DNA of 6,326 nucleotides from Pseudomonadota bacterium (GTDB taxonomy: Bacteria; Pseudomonadota; Gammaproteobacteria; Burkholderiales; Burkholderiaceae_D): the NCBI GenBank assembly GCA_023391395.1, contig JAEWBA010000058.1, forward strand, positions 1 through 6,326, read 5' to 3'. How positions within the stretch are numbered: position 1 is the first letter of the stretch; every line of letters starts with the position of its first letter. The notes under the pieces were generated by a model. It saw nothing but the letters and a program-made list of their open reading frames with translations. It made no database searches and was not told the DNA's origin. The position numbers and the translations under genes are program-made. This document shows, piece after piece, positions 1-6,326 of this stretch.

Positions 1-34
1 TTTCCGATGTGCTTCCTGCCATCCGGGCGCGGGC

Positions 35-41
35 AGGGTGG
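35..41 (+). promoter_or_regulatory. Ribosome binding site deciding the azlC start
   Basis: AGGGTGG lies 7 bases before the ATG at 49. The alternative ATG at 82 is preceded by GGCTTAAAAAA, which has no purine-rich anti-16S match. This favours 49, though conservation of the N-terminus was not tested. Confidence 0.45.
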
Positions 42-48
42 TTTTGTT

Positions 49-828
49 ATGAAGCCCCGGCGCCGAAGCTGGCTTAAAAAAATGAAGAATATTGCCTCGA
101 ACGCCATACCGGATGCGCAAGCCGCCGAAAGACTCGCGTTCAAGGAAGGCATCCGGATTGCTGCTCCTACCATGGCCGGCATCTTCGCCTGGTCATTGGT
201 CACCGGGATGGCGATGGTCAAGTCCGGCTTGACGATTTGGCAGGCGCTGGGCATGAGTTTTCTAGTGTTCGCCGGTTCCTCGCAGCTGGCGGTGCTGCCT
301 CTGATTGCCGTCAATGTGCCGGTGTGGGTCGCGTTTGCAACCGCCCTGGTGGTCAACCTGCGTTTCGTGATCTTCGGCGCCGTGCTCGGGCCGCATTTCG
401 GTCATCTTCCGTGGTGGCAGCGCGTCTGGTACGGCTATTTCAATGCCGATATCACGCTGGCATTTTTCTCACAGCGCTATTCCATGAGCTCTCTCGACCA
501 GCCGCAAGGCAAAGTCGGCTTCTTCAAAGGGATCGGCTACCTGAACTGGGTCGTCTGGCAGACCGGCGCGGTGCTCGGCATCCTGCTGGTCAGCCGGATT
601 CCCGAAAGCTGGGGCGTCGGCTATGCCGGTACGCTGGCCTTGCTAGCCGTGATGATCCCGCTGATTATCAACCGCGCCGCCTTGGCCGGCGTGGTTGTGG
701 CCAGCGTAGTGGCGGTTGCCGCCCTAGAGCTGCCTTACCGGCTTGGCTTGCTGCTTGCGGTACTGGCCGGCATGGTGGCGGCGATGGCGGTTGATCGAGC
801 GATGGATAGGCGAAAGGGACACGCATGA
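49..828 (+). CDS. azlC: AzlC family branched-chain amino-acid exporter, large subunit
   Basis: Predicted inner-membrane large subunit of an AzlCD-type transporter, a family linked to export of branched-chain amino acids and analogues; the substrate here is not shown. From the ATG at 49 the protein is 259 aa. A basic N-terminus (MKPRRRSWLKK) is followed by about seven hydrophobic segments near residues 40-58, 63-87, 91-113, 165-184, 191-207, 211-227 and 231-248. Family-like motifs are FAGSSQLAVLPL (75-86) and NLRFVIFGAVLGPHF (103-117). The start at 49 is preferred because AGGGTGG (35-41) lies 7 bases upstream. ATG 82 (248 aa) fits the usual family length but has no ribosome site. ATG 7 is also in frame and the frame stays open to the window edge. 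The stop overlaps azlD by 4 bases, so the two are translationally coupled. Family call is firm; substrate and exact start are not. Confidence 0.87.
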   Translation: MKPRRRSWLKKMKNIASNAIPDAQAAERLAFKEGIRIAAPTMAGIFAWSLVTGMAMVKSGLTIWQALGMSFLVFAGSSQLAVLPLIAVNVPVWVAFATALVVNLRFVIFGAVLGPHFGHLPWWQRVWYGYFNADITLAFFSQRYSMSSLDQPQGKVGFFKGIGYLNWVVWQTGAVLGILLVSRIPESWGVGYAGTLALLAVMIPLIINRAALAGVVVASVVAVAALELPYRLGLLLAVLAGMVAAMAVDRAMDRRKGHA

Positions 829-1148
829 ATGCGACCGATGTCTGGATCACGATCATCCTGATGACCGCGGCCACCATCATCACGCGCAGCTCCTTCTTCC
901 TGCTGGGGGCGGCGGTCAAGCTGCCGCCGAGGGTGCAGCACGCGCTGCGCTATGCGCCGGCGGCCGCCATGGCCGCGATCGTCGTGCCGGACCTGATTAC
1001 CAATGGCGGTGCGCTCAGTTTGAGCTGGACCAACCCGAAGCTGATGGCGGGCCTGGGCGCCACCCTGTTCTTCCTTGCGACGCGCCGTCTGCTCAGCACC
1101 ATCGTCGTGGGAATGGTCCTGTTTACCGTTTGCCGCCTCTACCTTTGA
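825..1148 (+). CDS. azlD: AzlD family branched-chain amino-acid exporter, small subunit
   Basis: Small membrane partner of AzlC; in this family both subunits are needed for export. The product is 107 aa, the usual AzlD size, with four likely membrane segments near residues 6-28, 42-58, 72-86 and 90-105. The segment [17 protein letters not shown] (41-57) is typical of AzlD proteins, which carry a proline-containing helix after a short basic loop (here PPRVQHA). The ATG at 825 shares ATGA with the azlC stop, and AAAGGGA at 813-819 sits 5 bases upstream inside azlC, so the start is well supported. The stop TGA (1146-1148) lies within a TTGATA that could be a -35 element for pgk. No terminator follows, so read-through into pgk is possible. 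Family assignment is confident; the transported substrate is inferred only from the family. Confidence 0.9.
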   Translation: MNATDVWITIILMTAATIITRSSFFLLGAAVKLPPRVQHALRYAPAAAMAAIVVPDLITNGGALSLSWTNPKLMAGLGATLFFLATRRLLSTIVVGMVLFTVCRLYL

Positions 1149-1174
1149 TAAATTCGCCAACGGTTCTTACAGAC
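1145..1174 (+). promoter_or_regulatory. Weak sigma-70-like promoter candidate for pgk
   Basis: TTGATA (1145-1150, overlapping the azlD stop) resembles a -35 box, and TACAGA (1169-1174) is a poor -10 box at 18-base spacing. A second poor option is TTCTTA (1164-1169) with TAGAAA (1187-1192). Neither is convincing. They are listed because pgk has no other visible promoter and lies 82 bases after azlD. Confidence 0.2.
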
Positions 1175-1230
1175 AGTGCCGTGCGGTAGAAAGACGGACT
1201 TTACTTCCTTCCAATTCTTGTCTGGCTGCC

Positions 1231-2421
1231 ATGCAATTCAACCGATTGAGCGACCTGGTCGCGCGCAATGAACTTCAAGGCAAGCGGGTCTTCATCCGCG
1301 CCGATCTCAACGTACCCCAGGACGATAGCGGCAACATCACGGAAGATACGCGCATCCGCGCTTCGGTTCCTGCAATCCAGCAGGCCTTGAAGGCCGGTGC
1401 CGCCGTCATGGTGACTTCGCATCTGGGACGTCCGACCGAAGGCGAATTCAAGCCCGAGGACTCGCTGGCACCCATCGCCAAGCGCCTGTCCGAGTTGCTC
1501 GATCAGCCGGTGGAGCTGAAACAGAATTGGGTGGATGGTGTCGATGTCGCGCCCGGCCAGGTGGTGTTGCTGGAAAATTGCCGCGTCAACAAGGGCGAAA
1601 AGAAGAACAGCGATGAGCTGGCGCAGAAAATGGCCAAGCTCTGTGATGTCTATGTCAACGACGCCTTTGGTACGGCGCACCGCGCCGAAGCCACCACGCA
1701 CGGCATCGCCAAGTTCGCGCCCATCGCTTGCGCCGGTCCGCTGCTGGCCGCTGAGCTAGATGCGCTCGGCAAGGCGCTCAATCAGCCGGCGCGCCCGCTG
1801 GTGGCGATCGTGGCCGGCTCCAAGGTCTCGACCAAGCTGACCATCCTGAAATCGTTGTCCGAGAAGGTGGACAACCTGATCGTCGGCGGCGGCATTGCCA
1901 ATACCTTCATGCTGGCCGCGGGACTGAAGATCGGCAAGTCCCTGGCCGAGGCCGACCTGGTCAATGAAGCCAAGGCCATCATCGATGCCATGGCCAGGCG
2001 CGGCGCCTCGGTGCCGATTCCGGTCGACGTGGTATGCGCCAAGGAGTTTGCGGCAAACGCTGCTGCTACCGTGAAGGACGTGCAGGAAGTGACCGACGAC
2101 GACATGATTCTCGATATCGGCCCGCGCACCGCACAGCAACTGGCGCAACAGATCGCTGCCGCCGGCACCATCGTCTGGAACGGCCCGGTCGGGGTGTTCG
2201 AGTTCGATCAATTCGGCGAAGGCACCAAGACCCTGGCGCTGGCAATTGCCGAGTCCAAGGGATTCTCGATCGCCGGCGGCGGCGATACGCTGGCAGCGAT
2301 CGCCAAATACGGCATCGGCGACAAGGTCGATTACATCTCCACCGGTGGCGGCGCTTTCCTCGAATTCCTGGAGGGCAAGACACTGCCTGCGGTGGAAATC
2401 CTGCTGCAGCGCGCGCAGTAG
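1231..2421 (+). CDS. pgk: Phosphoglycerate kinase
   Basis: Cytosolic glycolytic enzyme that moves the acyl phosphate of 1,3-bisphosphoglycerate to ADP, giving 3-phosphoglycerate and ATP; reversible in gluconeogenesis. The product is 396 aa, full family length. The PGK signature [11 protein letters not shown] is at residues 19-29. The 3-PG binding site is marked by R23, D25, N27, H64-LGR (64-67), R118 and R151 (in NDAFGTAHR). The C-terminal nucleotide lobe has GSKVSTK (196-202), GGGIANTF (219-226), WNGPVGVFE (316-324), GGGDT (349-353) and STGGGAFLE (370-378). Both domains and the key residues appear intact. The start MQFNRLSDL matches the family N-terminus, and an earlier in-frame reading to 1075 lies mostly over azlD. 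There is no Shine-Dalgarno site before 1231; the leader is pyrimidine-rich instead. The gene is followed by pyk after 96 bases. Confidence 0.98.
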   Translation: MQFNRLSDLVARNELQGKRVFIRADLNVPQDDSGNITEDTRIRASVPAIQQALKAGAAVMVTSHLGRPTEGEFKPEDSLAPIAKRLSELLDQPVELKQNWVDGVDVAPGQVVLLENCRVNKGEKKNSDELAQKMAKLCDVYVNDAFGTAHRAEATTHGIAKFAPIACAGPLLAAELDALGKALNQPARPLVAIVAGSKVSTKLTILKSLSEKVDNLIVGGGIANTFMLAAGLKIGKSLAEADLVNEAKAIIDAMARRGASVPIPVDVVCAKEFAANAAATVKDVQEVTDDDMILDIGPRTAQQLAQQIAAAGTIVWNGPVGVFEFDQFGEGTKTLALAIAESKGFSIAGGGDTLAAIAKYGIGDKVDYISTGGGAFLEFLEGKTLPAVEILLQRAQ

Positions 2422-2444
2422 ACGCTTGCCGGTTTGCCGGCGTC
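2421..2444 (+). repeat. Hairpin just after pgk, possible weak terminator
   Basis: GCCGG (2428-2432) pairs with CCGGC (2437-2441) around a TTTG loop. GAC (2421-2423) and GTC (2442-2444) can extend the stem across a 4-base bulge. The only T run, TTTT at 2450-2453, is 8 bases past the stem, so this is at best a weak terminator or a 3' end stabiliser for pgk mRNA. Confidence 0.3.
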
Positions 2445-2455
2445 AGACCTTTTGT

Positions 2456-2481
2456 GCAAAGCCGCCGTCGGCGCGGCTTGC
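2456..2481 (+). repeat. Hairpin in the pyk leader
   Basis: The arm GCAAAGCCGC (2456-2465) pairs with GCGGCTTGC (2473-2481), giving nine base pairs with one bulged A and a 7-base loop CGTCGGC. No T run follows, so it is not a standard intrinsic terminator. It ends 36 bases before the pyk start and could be an RNA stability or processing element. Confidence 0.4.
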
Positions 2482-2517
2482 GTACGACCTCTTGAAAGAA
2501 ATACGGAAACCAAGTTC

Positions 2518-3954
2518 ATGATGCATCGAGCCACCAAAATCGTCGCCACCATTGGCCCCGCGTCCAGCGATCCGGATACGCTGGTCCGCATGATTGCTGC
2601 CGGCGTGGACGTGGTGCGCTTGAATTTTTCGCACGGCAAGGCGCAAGACCATATCGAGCGCGCACGATTGGTGCGTGAAGCGGCCGCCAAGTGCGGCAAA
2701 GAAGTGGCCATCATGGCCGACCTGCAGGGGCCGAAGATCCGCATCGGAAAATTCGAGCAAGGCAAGATCAATCTCGAGAACGGCAGCAAATTCATTCTCG
2801 ATGCGGCCTGCGAAATAGGTAATCAGGCTCAGGTCGGCCTGGATTACAAGGAATTGCCGCGCGACATACGTGCCGGCGACGTGCTGCTGTTGAACGACGG
2901 CCTGATCGTGCTGGTGGTGGATAAGGTAGTCGGCTCCGCCATCCACACCACGGTGCGCATCGGCGGTGAGCTGTCCAACAACAAGGGCATCAATCGCCTG
3001 GGTGGCGGCCTGTCCGCGCCCGCACTGACCGCCAAGGATATGGAAGACATCAAGACGGCGATGAGCTTCCAGGCGGATTACATCGCGGTCTCCTTCCCGA
3101 AGAGCCCGACCGACATGATCATGTCGCGGCAACTGGCGAATATCGCCGGCGAGCCGCACAAGCACAAGGCGCAAATGATCGCCAAGATCGAGCGGGCCGA
3201 GGCGATACCGCTGCTGCAGGAAATCCTCGACGCCTCCGACGGCATCATGGTCGCGCGCGGCGATCTGGCGGTGGAGGTCGGCAATGCCGCCGTGCCAGCG
3301 CTGCAAAAGCGTATGATCAAGATGGCGCGCGCATCCAACAAGGTCGCGATCACTGCCACCCAGATGATGGAGTCGATGATCGTCAATCCGGTGCCGACCC
3401 GCGCCGAGGTCTCCGACGTCGCCAATGCCGTGCTGGACGGCACCGATGCGGTGATGACCTCGGCCGAAACGGCAGCCGGCAAGTATCCGGTCGAAACCGT
3501 GGAAGCCATGGCAGCGATCTGCATGGAAGCGGAGAAATCCGATCCGGTAAAGCTGGATACCGATTTCCTGAATACCACATTTACCCGCATCGACCAGTCG
3601 ATTGCCTATGGCGCCTTGTTCACCGCGCATCACCTACGGGTGAAGGCCATTGCCGCCTTGACCGAGTCGGGCTCGACCGCCCTGTGGATGAGCCGGTACA
3701 GCATCAATATTCCACTGTTCGCACTGACGCCCAGTCTTTCGACGCAGCGCAAACTGGCCCTGTACCGCAATGTGCGGACCTTCGAGCTGGCGCACTCTAC
3801 CGACCGTGAAGCCGTGCTGAAGGCGGCCCAGGATTTGCTTCTTGCTAAAGGGGTCGTGCAAAAAGGTGACATGATAGTCGTCACCTGGGGAGAGCCGATG
3901 GGCCAGGTCGGGGGAACCAATGCGCTCAAGATCATGAAGATCGGCGAATACTAA
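2518..3954 (+). CDS. pyk: Pyruvate kinase (PykA-like)
   Basis: Cytosolic enzyme that transfers phosphate from phosphoenolpyruvate to ADP, giving pyruvate and ATP, the committed last step of glycolysis. The product is 478 aa, full length. Visible sites are ATIGPAS (10-16), the substrate motif R34-L-N36-F-S38-H39, [10 protein letters not shown] (68-77), catalytic K223 and metal ligand E225 in [12 protein letters not shown] (247-249) in [14 protein letters not shown]281 in ATQMMESM, and [19 protein letters not shown]. The stretch [15 protein letters not shown] resembles E. coli PykA (type II) more than PykF. The C-terminal regulatory domain, from about residue 345, is present; its effector cannot be read from the sequence. 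Two ATGs stand in tandem (2518, 2521). The first is preferred because GGAAA (2505-2509) lies 8 bases upstream, though this site is weak. fba follows after 23 bases without a terminator. Confidence 0.97.
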   Translation: MMHRATKIVATIGPASSDPDTLVRMIAAGVDVVRLNFSHGKAQDHIERARLVREAAAKCGKEVAIMADLQGPKIRIGKFEQGKINLENGSKFILDAACEIGNQAQVGLDYKELPRDIRAGDVLLLNDGLIVLVVDKVVGSAIHTTVRIGGELSNNKGINRLGGGLSAPALTAKDMEDIKTAMSFQADYIAVSFPKSPTDMIMSRQLANIAGEPHKHKAQMIAKIERAEAIPLLQEILDASDGIMVARGDLAVEVGNAAVPALQKRMIKMARASNKVAITATQMMESMIVNPVPTRAEVSDVANAVLDGTDAVMTSAETAAGKYPVETVEAMAAICMEAEKSDPVKLDTDFLNTTFTRIDQSIAYGALFTAHHLRVKAIAALTESGSTALWMSRYSINIPLFALTPSLSTQRKLALYRNVRTFELAHSTDREAVLKAAQDLLLAKGVVQKGDMIVVTWGEPMGQVGGTNALKIMKIGEY

Positions 3955-3977
3955 TTTCTTTGTCTTGGAGATTCATC

Positions 3978-5042
3978 ATGCCTCTCGTATCCATGCGTCA
4001 ATTGCTGGACCATGCCGCTGAAAACGGCTATGGCTTGCCGGCATTCAATGTCAATAACCTGGAGCAGGTCACGGCCATCATGCAGGCCGCCGACGAAGTT
4101 GGTGCGCCGGTCATCATGCAGGCTTCGGCAGGCGCCCGCAAATACGCCGGCGAAGCCTTCCTGCGTCATCTGATCGAGGCCGCGGTGGAAGCCTACCCGC
4201 ACATCCCGGTAGTGATGCACCAGGACCATGGCCAGTCGCCGGCCGTGTGCATGGCGGCGATCAAGTCCGGCTTCACCTCGGTGATGATGGACGGCTCGCT
4301 GATGGAAGATGGCAAGACCGTCGCCAGCTATGAATACAATGTCGAAGTCTCGCGCAAGGTGGTCGAGTTCTCGCACGCCATCGGCGTAACGGTCGAAGCC
4401 GAACTGGGCGTGCTCGGTTCGCTGGAAACCATGAAGGGCGACAAGGAAGACGGTCACGGTGCCGAAGGCACGATGACGCGCGAGCAGTTGCTGACCGACG
4501 TCAACCAGGCTGCCGACTTCGTCAAGCTGACCCAGTGCGACGCCCTGGCGATCGCCATCGGTACTTCGCACGGTGCCTACAAGTTCTCGCGCAAGCCAAC
4601 CGGTGACATCCTAGCGATCGAGCGCATCAAGGAAATCCATGCGCGCATTCCCAACACCCACCTAGTGATGCACGGCTCCTCCTCGGTGCCGCAGGAACTG
4701 CTGGCCGAGATCCGCGAATTTGGCGGCGACATGAAGGAAACCTATGGCGTGCCGGTCGAGGAAATCCAGGAAGGCATCAAGCACGGCGTGCGCAAGATCA
4801 ATATCGACACCGACATCCGCCTGGCGATGACCGGCGCGATCCGCCGCTTCTTCGCGGAGAATCCGTCCAAGTTCGACCCGCGCGAGTACCTGAAGCCGGC
4901 GCGCGAAGCGGCCAAGGGCATCTGCAAGTCGCGCTTCCTCGCTTTCGGCTGCGAAGGCCAGGCAGCGAAGATCAAGCCGATTCCCTTGGAAAAGATGGCG
5001 GAAAAGTACAAGAAGGGTGAATTGGCCCAGATCGTGCAGTAA
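3978..5042 (+). CDS. fba: Class II fructose-bisphosphate aldolase (Calvin-cycle/IIB subtype)
   Basis: Zinc-dependent cytosolic aldolase that interconverts fructose 1,6-bisphosphate with glyceraldehyde 3-phosphate and dihydroxyacetone phosphate. The product is 354 aa, typical of the CbbA/IIB branch. HQDHG (81-85) supplies the catalytic D83 and zinc ligand H84. E142 lies in VEAELGVLG, and the acidic/glycine loop [11 protein letters not shown] follows. The other zinc-ligand histidines are H198 in GTSHGAYKF and H232 in [13 protein letters not shown] (275-279) is the phosphate/substrate-binding segment. All expected catalytic residues are present. The start is set by TTGGAG (3965-3970), 7 bases before the ATG, the clearest ribosome site of the three glycolytic genes. 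The gene probably shares a transcript with pyk. A hairpin and a strong terminator follow the stop. No other Calvin-cycle gene is in the window, so the subtype name does not imply autotrophy. Confidence 0.97.
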   Translation: MPLVSMRQLLDHAAENGYGLPAFNVNNLEQVTAIMQAADEVGAPVIMQASAGARKYAGEAFLRHLIEAAVEAYPHIPVVMHQDHGQSPAVCMAAIKSGFTSVMMDGSLMEDGKTVASYEYNVEVSRKVVEFSHAIGVTVEAELGVLGSLETMKGDKEDGHGAEGTMTREQLLTDVNQAADFVKLTQCDALAIAIGTSHGAYKFSRKPTGDILAIERIKEIHARIPNTHLVMHGSSSVPQELLAEIREFGGDMKETYGVPVEEIQEGIKHGVRKINIDTDIRLAMTGAIRRFFAENPSKFDPREYLKPAREAAKGICKSRFLAFGCEGQAAKIKPIPLEKMAEKYKKGELAQIVQ

Positions 5043-5047
5043 AATTT

Positions 5048-5083
5048 GAGCTGGCTCAATCTCCTGCGGCCCTGAGCCGGCTC
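5048..5083 (+). repeat. Inverted repeat GAGCTGGCTC / GAGCCGGCTC after fba
   Basis: GAGCTGGCTC (5048-5057) and GAGCCGGCTC (5074-5083) can pair over all ten positions, with one G-U wobble, around a 16-base loop. The second copy is itself a perfect palindrome and the first is one base away from one, so this could also be a pair of protein-binding sites 26 bases apart. No T run follows. The function is unknown. Confidence 0.5.
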
Positions 5084-5103
5084 CCGCTTAGGAAACAAAA
5101 CTG

Positions 5104-5140
5104 ACCGGCGGCGTGTGACACACCCGCCGGTTTGTCTTTC
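5104..5140 (+). terminator. Intrinsic terminator downstream of fba
   Basis: ACCGGCGG (5104-5111) pairs perfectly with CCGCCGGT (5124-5131). Past a bulged C (5112), GTGT (5113-5116) pairs with ACAC (5120-5123), leaving a 3-base loop. The T-rich tail TTTGTCTTTC follows at 5131-5140. The A-rich stretch before the stem (5093-5100) would give a T-rich tail on the other strand too, so it may work in both directions. The hairpin overlaps the GTG start option of purC. Confidence 0.8.
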
Positions 5141-5141
5141 T

Positions 5142-5146
5142 GGAAA
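5142..5146 (+). promoter_or_regulatory. Shine-Dalgarno-like site for purC with an ATC start
   Basis: GGAAA lies 4 bases before the ATC codon at 5151, just past the terminator T tail. No comparable site lies within normal spacing of the GTG at 5115; TAGGAA at 5089-5094 is 20 bases away, with the hairpin arm between. This supports initiation at 5151, but the match is only moderate. Confidence 0.35.
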
Positions 5147-5150
5147 CCCG

Positions 5151-6047
5151 ATCAACACTCTTTACCAATCCACCATCAGCTCTCTTCCCCTGCTGGGACG
5201 CGGCAAGGTGCGCGACAACTATGCTGTCGGCGACGACAAGATCCTGATCGTCACCACCGACCGCCTGTCGGCTTTCGATGTCGTGATGAACGAGCCGATT
5301 CCCGGCAAGGGCAAGGTCCTGAACCAGATGTCCAACTTCTGGTTCGAGAAGCTGGCCGGCATCGTGCCGAATCACCTGACCGGCGTTGCGCCGGAATCCG
5401 TGGTGCGGTCGGAAGAGACCGAGCAGGTGAAGGGCAGGGCGGTGGTTGCCAAGCGTCTCAAGCCCATCCTGGTGGAGGCGGTGGTGCGCGGCTACATCAT
5501 CGGCTCGGGATGGAAGGATTACCAGGCGACTGGAGCGATCTGCGGTATCGCCTTGCCGCCGGGCCTGCGCCAGGCCGACAAGCTGGCGCAGCCGCTGTTC
5601 ACGCCGGCGGCCAAGGCCGATATCGGCGAGCATGACGAGAACATCAGCTTCGCCGAAATGGAAAAGCGCATCGGCAAAGAGCTGGCCGAAAAGATGCGCG
5701 ACATCAGCATCCAGCTGTACCAGAGCGCCGCCGATTATGCGGCCACGCGCGGCATCATCATCGCCGACACCAAGTTCGAATTCGGCCTGGATGAAAACGG
5801 CGTGCTACACCTGATGGACGAAGTGCTGACCGCCGATTCCTCGCGTTTCTGGCCCGCCGATTCCTACGTGCCCGGCATGTCGCCGCCATCCTTCGACAAG
5901 CAGTTCGTGCGCGACTACCTGGAAACGCTCTCCGACTGGAACAAGACTGCGCCGGCGCCGGCCCTGCCGGCCGAGGTCATTGAAAAGACCGGCGCAAAAT
6001 ACCGGGAGGCGCTGGAGCGTCTGACCGGCGCCACCCTGAAGGACTGA
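5151..6047 (+). CDS. purC: Phosphoribosylaminoimidazole-succinocarboxamide (SAICAR) synthase
   Basis: Cytosolic enzyme of de novo purine synthesis; it joins CAIR and aspartate using ATP to form SAICAR. Numbered from the ATC at 5151, the protein is 298 aa. The ATP-binding loop GRGKVRDNY is at 16-24, followed by [13 protein letters not shown] and [17 protein letters not shown]. The first SAICAR signature region [15 protein letters not shown] is at 107-121. The second, [10 protein letters not shown], is at 203-212 with D206, K208 and E210, followed by [13 protein letters not shown]. The domain is complete. The start is unsettled: automated callers would choose GTG 5115 (310 aa), which adds 12 residues encoded by the terminator arm. 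The family typically begins close to [14 protein letters not shown], which fits the rare ATC codon with GGAAA upstream. The first in-frame ATG (5286) would delete the ATP loop. purE follows after one base. Confidence 0.94.
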   Translation: MNTLYQSTISSLPLLGRGKVRDNYAVGDDKILIVTTDRLSAFDVVMNEPIPGKGKVLNQMSNFWFEKLAGIVPNHLTGVAPESVVRSEETEQVKGRAVVAKRLKPILVEAVVRGYIIGSGWKDYQATGAICGIALPPGLRQADKLAQPLFTPAAKADIGEHDENISFAEMEKRIGKELAEKMRDISIQLYQSAADYAATRGIIIADTKFEFGLDENGVLHLMDEVLTADSSRFWPADSYVPGMSPPSFDKQFVRDYLETLSDWNKTAPAPALPAEVIEKTGAKYREALERLTGATLKD

Positions 6048-6048
6048 T

Positions 6049-6326
6049 ATGGCAAGCTCGCAGACAAGCGCGCCCCTGGTCGGCGTGGTAATGGGTTCCT
6101 CCTCCGACTGGGAGGTGATGCAGCACGCGGTGGCGATGCTCAAGGACTTCGGCATTCCGCACGAGGCGCGCGTGGTGTCGGCGCATCGCATGCCCGACGA
6201 GATGTTCGCCTATGCCGAAAATGCGCAGCAGCGCGGCCTGCGTGCCATCATCGCCGGCGCCGGTGGCGCGGCCCACCTGCCGGGCATGATCGCGGCCAAG
6301 ACCATCGTGCCGGTATTGGGCGTGCC
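6049..6326 (+). CDS. purE: N5-carboxyaminoimidazole ribonucleotide mutase (PurE), 3' truncated by window end
   Basis: Cytosolic purine enzyme. In bacteria of this type it converts N5-CAIR to CAIR, the substrate of PurC, and usually works with PurK. Only the first 92 codons are visible, with no stop before the window end. The motifs are clear: the phosphate-binding loop VVMGSSSDW (13-21), SAHRMP (44-49) with catalytic H46, and [12 protein letters not shown] (69-80). The [12 protein letters not shown] form matches the bacterial class I mutase rather than the animal-type carboxylase. SAHRMP has Met where E. coli PurE has Thr. The ATG is one base after the purC stop, and AAGGA (6039-6043) sits 5 bases upstream within purC, so the two genes are almost certainly one transcript. 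A purK gene just downstream is the usual arrangement but cannot be seen here. Confidence 0.96.
   Translation, partial: MASSQTSAPLVGVVMGSSSDWEVMQHAVAMLKDFGIPHEARVVSAHRMPDEMFAYAENAQQRGLRAIIAGAGGAAHLPGMIAAKTIVPVLGV

Noticed and set aside
237..794. 185-aa + strand frame inside azlC
   Set aside because: Arg/Ala-rich alternate frame of a GC-rich gene; azlC itself gives a coherent membrane protein over the same bases.
1075..1230. Upstream extension of pgk into azlD
   Set aside because: The extra residues overlap azlD in another frame and do not resemble the PGK N-terminus, whereas MQFNRLSDL at 1231 does.
1567..1593. PGK motif reads [11 protein letters not shown] instead of the commoner LLENVRF form
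   Set aside because: The essential R118 is kept, and Cys and Val at these sites are, as I recall, common in betaproteobacterial PGKs, so this looks like lineage variation.
1201..2211. Antisense frames of 166 and 151 aa over pgk
   Set aside because: Shadows of pgk codon bias; no domain and no ribosome site seen.
2443..3633. 396-aa open frame on the - strand across pyk
   Set aside because: It is the antisense shadow of a clearly coding GC-rich gene. The protein is rich in His, Gly and Arg with no recognisable domain, and the + strand carries an intact pyruvate kinase.
3951..4571. 206-aa open frame on the - strand across the 5' half of fba
   Set aside because: Antisense shadow of fba with low-complexity His/Arg/Gly-rich composition and no motif.
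5043..5150. Purine riboswitch or PurR operator before purC
   Set aside because: I see no guanine-aptamer core sequences and no match to the gammaproteobacterial PurR box; the structures present are explained as an inverted repeat and a terminator.

Overview
The window reads as ordinary chromosome from a GC-rich betaproteobacterium. The Burkholderiales-type run pgk-pyk-fba-purC-purE, the protein sequence styles and the codon use suggest Burkholderiales, perhaps Oxalobacteraceae (Herbaspirillum/Collimonas-like). The family-level placement is inference from memory of gene order, not from a search. All seven supported genes lie on the + strand and fill almost the whole window. I see no mobile element, tRNA, rRNA, CRISPR array or recent-transfer signature.

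Layout: (1) 49-1148, azlC and azlD, a two-gene unit with a 4-base stop/start overlap, encoding a branched-chain amino-acid type exporter. (2) 1149-1230, an 82-base leader with no terminator, no Shine-Dalgarno site and only a weak promoter candidate. (3) 1231-5042, three glycolytic/gluconeogenic genes: pgk, pyk (PykA-like) and fba (class II aldolase). The 96-base pgk-pyk gap holds two hairpins; pyk and fba are 23 bases apart and probably co-transcribed. (4) 5043-5150, a structured gap with an imperfect 10-bp inverted repeat and then a strong intrinsic terminator. (5) 5115 or 5151 to 6326, purC and purE, consecutive steps of de novo purine synthesis, one base apart, with purE cut by the window end.

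Functionally, fba, pgk and pyk cover the aldol cleavage and both substrate-level ATP-forming steps of lower glycolysis. purC and purE convert AIR-derived carboxylated intermediates to SAICAR. Glycolysis feeds purine synthesis through 3-phosphoglycerate to serine and glycine, so the neighbourhood is metabolically coherent, though shared regulation is not shown.

I found no new biological system. The point most worth a second look is the purC start. No ATG exists in any frame between the fba stop and the conserved purC core. The choice is a GTG inside the terminator hairpin or a rare ATC codon with a Shine-Dalgarno-like site at the position where the family usually begins.
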